Source: an uncultured Aliiroseovarius sp.
Lineage (GTDB): Bacteria > Pseudomonadota > Alphaproteobacteria > Rhodobacterales > Rhodobacteraceae
Assembly (NCBI RefSeq): GCF_947497285.1
Contig: NZ_CANMFT010000002.1
Location: forward strand, 1 to 64,000
DNA length: 64,000 nucleotides
Reading direction: 5' to 3'
The translations under genes and the position numbers were made by a program. Positions 24,945 to 35,059 of the stretch are shown piece after piece; position 1 is the stretch's first letter, and each line of letters begins with the position of its first letter. The notes beneath the pieces are model-generated. The model saw nothing but the letters and a program-made list of their open reading frames with translations. It did no database searches and was not told where the DNA came from.

Positions 24945-26585
24945 ATGGACCTGATTTTCGACTTCCTTGCACAGGTTCAGGCCAGTTCAAACTATCTGGC
25001 GCGCTGGGACGTGGTGCTGGCGCTTTTGGTCGGGTCGGTTGGCGGCGTGATCATCGGCGCGATCCCCGGCGTGGGGCCAGCGGTTGCCATTGCGATCTTG
25101 CTGCCCGCGACCTTCTCGATGGACCCGATTGTCGGATTGACGGTGCTGTTGGGCATCTATGGAAGCTCGATGTATGGCGGGTCGATCCCAGCGATCTTGA
25201 TCAACACCCCAGGCACGGCGGTCAATGCGCTGACCACCTATGACGGCTTTCCGATGACCACTCGAGGCGAGGCGCGGCGCGCGTTGTCGCTGGCCTACAG
25301 TTCGTCGTTTTTCGGTGGCGTTTTCTCGGTGATGTGCCTGATCTTTTTCGCGCCGGTATTGGCGAAAGTCGCCCCGATGTTTGGCAGCCGGGAAATCTTT
25401 TTGGCGGCTCTTCTGGGCATCATTCTTGTGGTGACAGCGCACCGCAAACACACGTTGATAGCTGCCGCCATGGCGTGTTTTGGCATTTGGCTGAACACGA
25501 TCGGGCTGCATTCAGCCAGCTACTCCAAGCGCTATACGTTTGACCAAAGCTGGCTGTCGGGCGGCGTGAACCTGATTGTCGTCGTGCTGGGGCTATTTGC
25601 CCTGAGCCAAGCCTTCACGCTGCTGCATGGTGACGACGAAAAAGTGCGCCTGACCAAGCTGAAGGGCAGTTTTTTTCAGGGGTTCCGAGAGCTTGCCCGC
25701 CACCCGCGCATCGCCGGTGTGTCCGGAGGCTTTGGCGTGATCATGGGGATGATCCCCGGCGTGGGCGAATTTACCGCGCAGTTCATGTCCTACACCTATG
25801 CGCAGAAATCCTCGAAACGTCCCGAAGATTTCGGCCATGGATCAAGCGAGGGGCTGATCGCGGCCGAAACCGCCAACAACGCCGTGCCTGCGGCCGCCAT
25901 GGTGCCGCTGCTCGCGTTGGGCATCCCCGGCGAGGCGCTGACGGCGATGATGCTGTCGGTCTTTTACGTGCACAACGTGATCCCCGGACCGCAACTGTTC
26001 CAAAACGAGATGGACTTCGTCGTCGCGCTCTACCTCGCGCTGCTGATCCTGAACGTGCTGGTGGTGATCTTCTTGCTGGTGGCGACCAACCAGCTGATCA
26101 AGGTGGTGAAGATCCCCAATCGGTTTCTAGGCGTCTGTATCCTGATCCTCAGCTTTGTGGGGGTTTATAGCCTGCGCAACTCGTTCACCGACTGCATTCT
26201 GGCGGCGGGTTTTGGCATTTTCGGGTTCATCATGAAACGGATGCAATTGCCCGTCGTGCCCATCGTGCTTGGCATGGTGCTTGGCGGCATCATGGAGGTG
26301 AAGCTGCGCAGTGCCATGGCGCGGGTGAAAACCCCGCTCGACTTTATTGATCGCCCGATTGCGGCGATCCTGTTCACAATGATCATTCTGGTTCTGATCC
26401 TGCATTTCCGCCGGGTCTGGCTGGATCACACAGAAAGAAAGACGGACGAATGGCAGACCAGTCACGCATCAACGAGCTTCGCCGCCATCCTGTCGCGCCG
26501 CAGAACCTTTATATTGACGGAGCGTGGGAAGAAGGTTCGGGGGAAACGCAAGACGTTCTCTCGCCGATTGACGGATCGACGCTGA
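24945..26585 (+). CDS. Tripartite tricarboxylate transporter large permease (TctA family)
   Basis: Large permease subunit, 546 residues, about 11-12 membrane segments. Family landmarks include the duplicated PGVGPAVAIA (about residue 40) and PGVGEFTAQF (about residue 270) loops, and the YGGSIPAILINTPGT region near residue 85. The hydrophobic protein effectively ends near residue 495. The last ~50 residues are highly charged and their coding sequence overlaps the aldehyde dehydrogenase gene by 136 bases in another frame, suggesting loss of an earlier stop codon. Seven bases separate it from the upstream subunit. Confidence 0.9.
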   Translation: MDLIFDFLAQVQASSNYLARWDVVLALLVGSVGGVIIGAIPGVGPAVAIAILLPATFSMDPIVGLTVLLGIYGSSMYGGSIPAILINTPGTAVNALTTYDGFPMTTRGEARRALSLAYSSSFFGGVFSVMCLIFFAPVLAKVAPMFGSREIFLAALLGIILVVTAHRKHTLIAAAMACFGIWLNTIGLHSASYSKRYTFDQSWLSGGVNLIVVVLGLFALSQAFTLLHGDDEKVRLTKLKGSFFQGFRELARHPRIAGVSGGFGVIMGMIPGVGEFTAQFMSYTYAQKSSKRPEDFGHGSSEGLIAAETANNAVPAAAMVPLLALGIPGEALTAMMLSVFYVHNVIPGPQLFQNEMDFVVALYLALLILNVLVVIFLLVATNQLIKVVKIPNRFLGVCILILSFVGVYSLRNSFTDCILAAGFGIFGFIMKRMQLPVVPIVLGMVLGGIMEVKLRSAMARVKTPLDFIDRPIAAILFTMIILVLILHFRRVWLDHTERKTDEWQTSHASTSFAAILSRRRTFILTERGKKVRGKRKTFSRRLTDRR

Positions 26586-27934
26586 CGACGATCATCCGTG
26601 CGTCCGCACTGGATGTAGATCGGGCGGTGGCCGCTGCACGGCGCGCGTTTGACGACGGGCTGTGGAGCAGGGCTGCGCCTGCGCATCGAAAGAAGGTGCT
26701 GCACAAGCTGGCCGATCTAATCGAAGCGAACGCGCTGGAACTGGCGGTTCTTGGTGTCCGTGACAACGGGACCGAGGTTGGAATGGCGTTGAAGGCGGAA
26801 CCCGGATCAGCCGCTGGCACGTTTCGGTATTACGCCGAAGCTCTGGATAAGGTTTACGGCGAGATTGCTCCGACGGCGGGCAACGTGTTGGGGCTTGTGC
26901 ACAAGGAGCCTGTGGGCGTTGTCGGCGCCATCGTGCCGTGGAACTTCCCGTTGATGATCGGGGCATGGAAGCTGGCCCCTGCACTGGCGGCGGGGAACTC
27001 GGTGGTTCTGAAACCTGCTGAAACCGCATCGCTGAGTTTGCTCAAGCTTGCGGAACTGGCCGCAGAGGCAGGCTTGCCGGATGGCGTTTTGAACGTCGTG
27101 ACCGGCAAAGGGTCGGTCACCGGCGAGGCGCTGGCCATGTCGATGGATGTGGACGTGTTGGTGTTCACTGGTTCCGGCGGGGTTGGGCGCAGACTGCTGG
27201 AATATTCGGCGCGGTCGAACCTGAAACGCTGCTATCTGGAACTTGGGGGCAAATCGCCCAACGTGGTCTTCGCCGATGCGCCGGATCTGGAGGAGGCCGC
27301 GAAGGTCTCGGCGGCGGGCATCTTCCGCAATGCCGGTCAGGTCTGCGTCGCGGGGTCTCGGCTGTTGGTCGAGGACAGCGTGCATGACGAATTCGTTGAA
27401 GCGTTGTCACGCCACGCCGCAGCCATGAAGGTTGGTGACCCGCTGGACCTGACCACCAATATCGGCGCGGTGAACAACCTGACCCAGCTTGAGGGCAATC
27501 TGGGTTTTGTCACCCGTGCGCAGGAAGAAGGCGCGCATGTCGCGCTGGGCGGGTCGCGTGTGCTTGAGGACACCGGCGGATATTATATGGAACCGACCGT
27601 GCTGACTGGCGTTCAGCCACAGCATCATGTGGCCCAGAACGAGGTATTTGGCCCGGTCCTTGCCGTGACCCCCTTCAAGACCGATGAAGAGGCCGTGCAA
27701 ATAGCTAATTCTACAAATTTCGGTTTGGCCGCAGGGGTTTGGACGTCGAACCTAAGCCGTGCGCACAGAATGGTGCGCGACATTCAGGCGGGCGTGGTGC
27801 ATGTGAACACCTATGGCGGTGCGGACGGCACGGTGCCGTTGGGTGGCGTCAAGCAATCCGGCAATGGGCATGACAAATCAATGCACGCGTTCGACAAGTA
27901 TTTCGACCTTAAGACAGCCTGGATGCAGCTATGA
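26450..27934 (+). CDS. NAD(P)-dependent aldehyde dehydrogenase
   Basis: Aldehyde dehydrogenase superfamily, 494 residues. Readable features are VPWNFPLMIG near residue 163, GSGGVGRRLLE for cofactor binding near residue 240, the general base Glu in LELGGKSPN (about residue 264) and the catalytic Cys in AGQVCVAGSR (about residue 299). The start is inside the tctA reading frame; its N-terminus YIDGAWEEG is where family members begin, so the overlap is real. It overlaps the next gene by four bases. With the transporter it probably oxidises an aldehyde intermediate of an imported compound; the convergent aminotransferase could supply that aldehyde. Confidence 0.93.
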   Translation: MADQSRINELRRHPVAPQNLYIDGAWEEGSGETQDVLSPIDGSTLTTIIRASALDVDRAVAAARRAFDDGLWSRAAPAHRKKVLHKLADLIEANALELAVLGVRDNGTEVGMALKAEPGSAAGTFRYYAEALDKVYGEIAPTAGNVLGLVHKEPVGVVGAIVPWNFPLMIGAWKLAPALAAGNSVVLKPAETASLSLLKLAELAAEAGLPDGVLNVVTGKGSVTGEALAMSMDVDVLVFTGSGGVGRRLLEYSARSNLKRCYLELGGKSPNVVFADAPDLEEAAKVSAAGIFRNAGQVCVAGSRLLVEDSVHDEFVEALSRHAAAMKVGDPLDLTTNIGAVNNLTQLEGNLGFVTRAQEEGAHVALGGSRVLEDTGGYYMEPTVLTGVQPQHHVAQNEVFGPVLAVTPFKTDEEAVQIANSTNFGLAAGVWTSNLSRAHRMVRDIQAGVVHVNTYGGADGTVPLGGVKQSGNGHDKSMHAFDKYFDLKTAWMQL

Positions 27935-29163
27935 GCGATAAGACAATTCTGGTCGTCGGGACCTATGACACCAAGGATGACGAGCTGAATTACATCGCGG
28001 ACGTGATCCGTGGGCAGGGCGGTGCGGTCAGGACGATGGACATCTCGGTCCTGGGCGACCCCAACGCGCCGTGCGACTATTCAAAGCATGAGGTGGCCGA
28101 GGCTGGTGGGTCGACGATACAGGCCGCCATCGACAGCGGGGATGAGAACACCGCGATGCAGATCATGGCGCAAGGATCGGCGGCGCTGGCATTGAGGCTC
28201 TACCGCGATGGCGTGTTTGATGGGTTGATCGTGCTCGGCGGCACGATGGGCACCGATGCGGCGCTGGACTTGTGTCAGGCACTGCCGATTGGCGTGCCGA
28301 AATACGTGGTCTCGACCGTCAGCTTCTCGCCTCTAATCCCGCCAGAACGCCTGCCGGCTGATGTGCAGATGATCCTGTGGGCGGGTGGGCTTTATGGGCT
28401 GAACTCGATCTGCAAGGCGTCCCTGTCGCAAGCTGCGGGGGCTGTGTTGGGCGCGGCGCGGGCTGTTGAGACGCCGGAATTCAAAAAGCCGCTGATCGGG
28501 ATGACCAGCTTTGGCAAGACGGTGCTGCGCTATATGGTGAGCCTGAAACCGGCACTGGAAGCACGCGGGTTCGAGGTGGCCGTCTTTCACGCCACCGGCA
28601 TGGGCGGCCGGGCGTTTGAGAGCCTTGCAGCAGAGGGAGCGTTTGCCGCCGTTCTGGACTTTGCCCCGCAGGAACTGGGCAATCATATCATGGGGTCAAC
28701 GATTTCCGCCGGGCCAGATCGGATGACAGGCGCAGGTGGGTCTGAAACACCGCAGATGGTGTCGATCGGGTGCTATGATCTGGTGGATTTCATCGGCTGG
28801 CAGGACGTGCCGCAAAAGCTGGCGGGGCAGGAGGTGCACGCTCATAACCGGCTCCTCTCGTCGGTGGTGATGTCGCCGGATCAGCGCCGTGAAATGGCGC
28901 GGGCCATGTGTGCCCAGCTTTCCGACGCGAAGGGGCCTGTGACGCTGCTCCTGCCTTTGAAGGGTGGCAACGAATGGGACCGTGAAGGTGGACCGCTGCA
29001 TGATGCCGAAGGTCTGGCGGCGTTCATCGATGAAATTCGCACACAATGCCCTGACAACGTGACCCTTCTGGAATTGGACGCCCATATCAATGACCCGGCG
29101 TTTTCAGACCGCGTGTTGACCGAATTCGATGGATGGGTCGCGGCAGGCATCGTCAAGGCATGA
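27931..29163 (+). CDS. UPF0261 (Tm-1-like) family protein
   Basis: A 410-residue protein of the UPF0261 family, related to the plant Tm-1 protein. It has an N-terminal ATP-binding-type domain (VVGTYDTKDDEL at the start; VLGGTMGTDAAL near residue 100) and a C-terminal TIM-barrel-like domain from about residue 190 (GMTSFGKTV, HATGMGGRAFE). Bacterial members are poorly characterised and are often found with aldolase/hydrolase-type catabolic genes. It starts within the aldehyde dehydrogenase stop (ATGA), so it belongs to the TctCBA operon. I cannot assign a reaction. Confidence 0.85.
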   Translation: MSDKTILVVGTYDTKDDELNYIADVIRGQGGAVRTMDISVLGDPNAPCDYSKHEVAEAGGSTIQAAIDSGDENTAMQIMAQGSAALALRLYRDGVFDGLIVLGGTMGTDAALDLCQALPIGVPKYVVSTVSFSPLIPPERLPADVQMILWAGGLYGLNSICKASLSQAAGAVLGAARAVETPEFKKPLIGMTSFGKTVLRYMVSLKPALEARGFEVAVFHATGMGGRAFESLAAEGAFAAVLDFAPQELGNHIMGSTISAGPDRMTGAGGSETPQMVSIGCYDLVDFIGWQDVPQKLAGQEVHAHNRLLSSVVMSPDQRREMARAMCAQLSDAKGPVTLLLPLKGGNEWDREGGPLHDAEGLAAFIDEIRTQCPDNVTLLELDAHINDPAFSDRVLTEFDGWVAAGIVKA

Positions 29164-29237
29164 GGCAACTTGTTGCACCTACAATGAATTGCGTTTCCCA
29201 AGCGCGCGGTGTTTACTGCCAGTGTTAAGGAGTGACC

Positions 29238-29636
29238 ATGCCGCACCTGTCTTTCGAATGCAGCCACGGGCTGGGCCAACAGGCAGATTTGCCAGCGCTG
29301 GCCGAGACCATGCGCGCCGCACTGGCAGCCACGGGGCAGTGCCCCATCGGCGGCATCCGCGTGCGTGGGTTCGAAGCGGACGTTGACGCCATCGGCGACG
29401 GGGCAGGCGGGTATCACTTCCTTGATATGATCCTCAGGCTTGGGCAGGGTCGGGACGAGGCGACGCGCGACGCCATCGCCGACCAGCTATACGCGGCAGT
29501 TGAGGCTGCTCTGCGCCCACAGATGGGCGATACGCCCTTCATTCTTAGCCTTGAGGTTCAGGACATTGAAACCCGCTTCAGCCGCAAAAGCTGGAGCACG
29601 ATCCACGCGGCCCTCCGCGAAAAGGAACCGGAATGA
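29238..29636 (+). CDS. hpaF: 5-carboxymethyl-2-hydroxymuconate delta-isomerase
   Basis: A 132-residue member of the CHMI family in the tautomerase superfamily, which isomerises 5-carboxymethyl-2-hydroxymuconate during homoprotocatechuate breakdown. The chosen ATG gives MPHLSFECSH, placing Pro next to Met as required for the N-terminal catalytic proline; a GTG six bases upstream would hide it. AAGGAG lies five bases before the ATG. It overlaps hpaR by four bases. The rest of the hpa pathway is not in this window. Confidence 0.85.
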   Translation: MPHLSFECSHGLGQQADLPALAETMRAALAATGQCPIGGIRVRGFEADVDAIGDGAGGYHFLDMILRLGQGRDEATRDAIADQLYAAVEAALRPQMGDTPFILSLEVQDIETRFSRKSWSTIHAALREKEPE

Positions 29637-30058
29637 GAAAACTAGAACGCGCCCTTCCCATCGCGCTGCTTCACGCGCGTGAAGCAACCCTGAAGCCCTT
29701 CCGCCACGAGCTGGACCAGATCGACCTGACCGTGCAGCAATGGCGCGTGATCCGGGTGCTGGCCGAGGGCAAAGCCTGCTGTGCGACCGAATTGGCGGAA
29801 CGCTGCGTGCTGATGCCGCCAAGCCTGAGCCGCATCCTGAAAAACCTGACGGAACGTGGGCTGATTGAGCGGGTGAACGACAGCGACGGCCGCCGTCGAA
29901 AGGTGCAGATCGCGCCTGCGGGTTGTGCGAAATACACGCAAATGTCGGGCAAGGCCGCGAAGATCTATGAGGATCTTGAAAACCGGTTCGGGCACGAGAA
30001 GATGGAAACGCTGCTGGACCTGCTGAACGAGCTTTACGCGGTGGCCGAAGCCTCCTGA
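29633..30058 (+). CDS. hpaR: Homoprotocatechuate operon regulator HpaR (MarR family)
   Basis: A 141-residue MarR-type repressor. The winged helix is about residues 30-95: LTVQQWRVIRVLAE, ATELAERCVLMPPSLSRILKNL, then the wing with DGRRRKV. The sequence and its pairing with a CHM isomerase gene match HpaR, which responds to hydroxyphenylacetate-type ligands. The four-base overlap with hpaF implies coupled translation. Confidence 0.85.
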   Translation: MRKLERALPIALLHAREATLKPFRHELDQIDLTVQQWRVIRVLAEGKACCATELAERCVLMPPSLSRILKNLTERGLIERVNDSDGRRRKVQIAPAGCAKYTQMSGKAAKIYEDLENRFGHEKMETLLDLLNELYAVAEAS

Positions 30059-30130
30059 CGCTGCAATGCGCTTGCGTCGTGACAGTGCGCGGCTTACCCA
30101 TGGGAAAGGTTAGATTAGAACGAGGTTCCC

Positions 30131-30529
30131 ATGAGCGACCAACACACCGCACCCGAAGGTGACATCATCCTGCGCACTTTGGCGATGCCCAAGGATACCA
30201 ACGTGTCCGGGGATATTTTCGGCGGCTGGGTGCTGAGCCAAATGGACATCGCAGGCGGCATCATCGCCGGCGAACGCGCACAAGGCCGCGTGGCCACGGT
30301 TGCGGTGAATGCAATGAAGTTCATCCAACCGGTGAAAGTGGGCGACGTGCTGTGCGTCTATGGTCGGGTTGGCCGGGTCGGCACCACGTCGATGGCAATC
30401 GAGCTTGAAGCCTGGGTCAACCGCGACCGCCTTGGCGAGCGCCAGAAGGTAACCGAAGGGGTGTTTGTGTTTGTGGCGTTGGATGAGGGTGGGCAGCCGG
30501 TTGCCGTTGATAGTCCAACTGTGACGTAA
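30131..30529 (+). CDS. Acyl-CoA thioesterase, YciA-type hotdog fold
   Basis: A 132-residue hotdog thioesterase. It reads LAMPKDTNVSGDIFGGWVLSQMDIAGG, the hallmark N-terminal segment with the catalytic Asp/Gly region of YciA/ACOT-like enzymes, then the central AVNAMKFIQPVKVGD. It hydrolyses short- to medium-chain acyl-CoA. It is monocistronic by spacing, with a GAGG site before ATG. Confidence 0.9.
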   Translation: MSDQHTAPEGDIILRTLAMPKDTNVSGDIFGGWVLSQMDIAGGIIAGERAQGRVATVAVNAMKFIQPVKVGDVLCVYGRVGRVGTTSMAIELEAWVNRDRLGERQKVTEGVFVFVALDEGGQPVAVDSPTVT

Positions 30530-30543
30530 CCCAATCAAATGTG

Positions 30544-31455
30544 TCATGAAGCGGGAATTTCGTCATCCTTACCCGAAAGTTCGTAAGCGAATATGTAGGT
30601 TCCTGCAGGTAGCATTACTCCAAATATTCTTGACTTCAAGTGAACTGAAAAATCGAAAGGCGTGCCAGCGCCACCATGCACTTTAATGTCATTAGGAGTT
30701 CCCGATGGATAACCAATTAACTTTACATCAACGTTATGTGGTGGTGAAGAGAAGTTGGGTTCAATTTTGCCCGTCGCGGTAAAGCTATATATAGGCCTTT
30801 GTATTTCAACCGTAATTTCACCTAAGTTGTGATTTGAAGAAGCACCTTCGATTTCTTGTGACACGTCGCCGACCACCGGGACTGTCCGAGTAGGTCGGGC
30901 TGATAGCGGCAAAGTCGGTGCATGCATTTCATCCGCTGTTTCTTGGTTGTCTGTTGGTCTGTACGAGAAATCAAGTTCGCCAAATAGCGTGAGTTGCTCT
31001 TCAATCCAATGTGTCACCTCATCAGTAACGTGTTGACTGGCGACGCGGTTCCAATCCTGCATCAAGCCCGTGTTTGCTCGGCGCAACTGTCGAAGGTCCC
31101 GAATAATAGCTGTTAAGTCGGTTTCAGAGAGCTTTTCAATCTCATTTTTCTCAACAAGAGTTTGCTCGATGTAGCGTTCGAGCTCAAAGAAGTTTGTAGA
31201 CTGATCGGCGAGCTTTTTGCTGGACAGCCAAGCGATATCATCGATTTTTTCGTTTGCGCTGCTTTCAGCCGCTTCCATGGCGCTTTGCTCTGACATTGCA
31301 GCTGATATAAACCAAGACGCAGCTGTTAGCAGGACGGTAGCAAAAAAAGTCTCAACTGACGTAGGGCCGTTCGGGAAGGTTGATCTGTATCCTACAAATG
31401 CCAGTCCAATAAACAAAACACCAATTGGTAAAACCAGTTTCAGTGAAAATTTCAT
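30544..31455 (-). CDS. Hypothetical membrane-anchored protein, AT-rich
   Basis: A 303-residue protein I do not recognise. Two hydrophobic segments lie near the N-terminus (about residues 5-22 and 34-52), then a coiled-coil-like charged region to about residue 140, a Pro/Thr-rich stretch, and a C-terminal domain rich in beta-strand patterns (ITVEIQRPIYSFTATG and after). Topology suggests a C-terminal cytoplasmic or periplasmic domain on a hairpin anchor. GGAG lies six bases before the chosen ATG. Codon use and AT content differ strongly from neighbours on both sides, suggesting recent acquisition. Confidence 0.65.
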   Translation of the reverse strand: MKFSLKLVLPIGVLFIGLAFVGYRSTFPNGPTSVETFFATVLLTAASWFISAAMSEQSAMEAAESSANEKIDDIAWLSSKKLADQSTNFFELERYIEQTLVEKNEIEKLSETDLTAIIRDLRQLRRANTGLMQDWNRVASQHVTDEVTHWIEEQLTLFGELDFSYRPTDNQETADEMHAPTLPLSARPTRTVPVVGDVSQEIEGASSNHNLGEITVEIQRPIYSFTATGKIEPNFSSPPHNVDVKLIGYPSGTPNDIKVHGGAGTPFDFSVHLKSRIFGVMLPAGTYIFAYELSGKDDEIPAS

Positions 31456-31530
31456 GCATATCTCCAATAGATTGAGGAAAAGCTAGGAGAAATAATTGTT
31501 GTAAGCAAGAAAATCTAAGTGGGTTTAATG

Positions 31531-31556
31531 AAAACGGCCCCCAAAGGGGCCGCTCT
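31531..31556 (-). terminator. Rho-independent terminator of ettA
   Basis: CGGCCCC (31535-31541) and GGGGCCG (31546-31552) form a 7-bp GC stem with a 4-base loop; on the minus strand it is followed by TTTT. It starts right at the end of the ettA coding region. Confidence 0.75.
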
Positions 31557-31557
31557 C

Positions 31558-33213
<1,656 letters not shown>

Positions 33214-33287
33214 GGGATGTGTCCTCGCGTTTGACTTCCGGTTGTCTTAGCCAGACAAAGGGGGCAGGGCAACCCGAAGGAGCTTTC

Positions 33288-34319
33288 ATGACCTACCATC
33301 CGGCTGAAGATCGCTATGAAAAGATGGAATATCGGCGTTGCGGGGCGTCGGGTCTGAAACTGCCTGCGGTCAGCTTGGGGCTGTGGCACAATTTCGGGCA
33401 TGACTTTCCACATTCAAACAAGCAAGCGATTTGCCGCGCGGCGTTCGACAACGGGATCACGCATTTCGATTTGGCCAACAATTATGGCCCGCCCGCTGGC
33501 AGTGCGGAGGAAGCATTTGGCGAGATTTTGCGGACGGATTTTGTGGGCTTCCGTGACGAGTTGATCATCAGCTCCAAAGCCGGCTACGACATGTGGCCGG
33601 GGCCCTATGGTGAATGGGGCAGCCGCAAATATCTGATTGCCTCGTGCGATCAAAGCCTGAAGCGGATGGGCGTTGATTACGTCGATATCTTCTACAGCCA
33701 CCGGTTTGACCCTGACACACCGCTTGAGGAAACCATGGGCGCGTTGGATCACATCGTGCGGTCAGGGCGGGCGCTGTATGTCGGGATTTCCAGCTATAAC
33801 AGTCAGCGCACGCGCGAGGCGGTGGCGATCCTGAATGATCTGGGCACGCCCTGCCTGATCCACCAACCCAGCTACAATATGCTGAACCGCTGGGTCGAGC
33901 GGGATGGGTTGAAGGATACACTGGCCGAATTGGGCGTCGGGTCCATCGCGTTCACACCGCTGGCGCAGGGCTTGCTGACGGGCAAATACCTGAAGGGCAT
34001 TCCCAAGGACAGCCGCGCCAGTCAGGGCAAATCTTTGGCCCCATCGCTGGTGTCCGACAATGTGGTGAAAAGCCTTCGTGCGCTGGCGGGTATTGCAGAG
34101 CGTCGCGGGCAGACGCTGGCGCAAATGGCGATCGCATGGGTCTTGCGTGATGGCGGGATTACGACGGCCCTGATCGGTGCGTCGCGGCCTGAACAGGTTC
34201 TTGATTGTGCGGGCGCCGTTCACAATCTGGCGTTCACCAAAGACGAGCTGGCCGAAATTGACGCCTGTATCAGCGAAGAGACTGCAAACCTGTGGGCCGC
34301 CTCGTCCGAGACGGACTAG
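33288..34319 (+). CDS. Aldo/keto reductase, YghZ-like
   Basis: A 343-residue NADPH-dependent aldo/keto reductase, similar in length and opening ([25 protein letters not shown]) to the YghZ/L-glyceraldehyde 3-phosphate reductase group. The catalytic Asp/Tyr region is [16 protein letters not shown] near residue 60, and the Lys is in [12 protein letters not shown] near residue 97; the cofactor-binding end GASRPEQ is near residue 305. AAGGAG precedes the ATG at 33288. It is divergent from ettA. The physiological aldehyde is unknown. Confidence 0.92.
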   Translation: MTYHPAEDRYEKMEYRRCGASGLKLPAVSLGLWHNFGHDFPHSNKQAICRAAFDNGITHFDLANNYGPPAGSAEEAFGEILRTDFVGFRDELIISSKAGYDMWPGPYGEWGSRKYLIASCDQSLKRMGVDYVDIFYSHRFDPDTPLEETMGALDHIVRSGRALYVGISSYNSQRTREAVAILNDLGTPCLIHQPSYNMLNRWVERDGLKDTLAELGVGSIAFTPLAQGLLTGKYLKGIPKDSRASQGKSLAPSLVSDNVVKSLRALAGIAERRGQTLAQMAIAWVLRDGGITTALIGASRPEQVLDCAGAVHNLAFTKDELAEIDACISEETANLWAASSETD

Positions 34320-34359
34320 GGCAGGCGACACGCGAAACAGGCCGGGCAAAGAGATCCAG

Positions 34360-34956
34360 ATGCGCTACGAACTGCCATATGCACGGCCCGGACAGGTGGT
34401 CGGTCTGTTGGGAGGGTCCTTCGATCCGGCCCACCAAGGTCACGCACATATCACGCGAGAGGCGCTGAAACGGTTCGGGCTTGATCGTGTCTGGTGGCTC
34501 GTTTCACCGGGCAACCCGTTGAAAGAAAACGGACCCGCAGCGATCGAGGTGCGGCTTGCGCGCGCGCGTGTGGTGATGCAGCACCCGCGCGTCGACGTCA
34601 CAGACATCGAGCGCCACACTGGAACGCGCTACACCGCGCAAACGCTGAAAGCGCTTCAAGCCATGTATCCCGGTGTTCGGTTTGTCTGGTTAATGGGCGC
34701 GGACAATCTGGCCGACTTTCACCGCTGGGGCAGGTGGGATTGGATTATGGCCAATTTCCCGGTCGGTGTGATCGCACGCCCGGACAACCGGGTGGCGGCA
34801 CGGATGTCCCCGGCGGCCAATCGGTTTCGACAGGCGAAAATATCGGGGCGCGCCTCGCATTTGCTGGCACGCGCGCCATCACCCGCTTGGTGCCTTGTGA
34901 ATGTGCCCATGGTCGATGTCTCGTCGTCCCAGATCCGCGCGCAGGGCGACTGGTAG
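34360..34956 (+). CDS. nadD: Nicotinate-nucleotide adenylyltransferase NadD
   Basis: A 198-residue enzyme that adenylates nicotinate mononucleotide to deamido-NAD. The nucleotidyltransferase motif [11 protein letters not shown] (HxGH) is near residue 18, [14 protein letters not shown] near residue 117, and the C-terminal VSSSQIRAQ near residue 187 corresponds to the SSTxxR motif. The start is the ATG 40 bases after the reductase stop. NadD is essential and usually lies near rsfS/proA; here the following gene is a PBP4-type peptidase. Confidence 0.93.
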   Translation: MRYELPYARPGQVVGLLGGSFDPAHQGHAHITREALKRFGLDRVWWLVSPGNPLKENGPAAIEVRLARARVVMQHPRVDVTDIERHTGTRYTAQTLKALQAMYPGVRFVWLMGADNLADFHRWGRWDWIMANFPVGVIARPDNRVAARMSPAANRFRQAKISGRASHLLARAPSPAWCLVNVPMVDVSSSQIRAQGDW

Positions 34957-35059
34957 GGGCACTCTTGCAGGCCCGCGGCCCCCTCCAAGCGCGACGTTCA
35001 GTCGTGGGCGGTTCTTTATCGGCTTGCTCTCATCGGGTCGGCAAGGTTTACTTGCCCGT

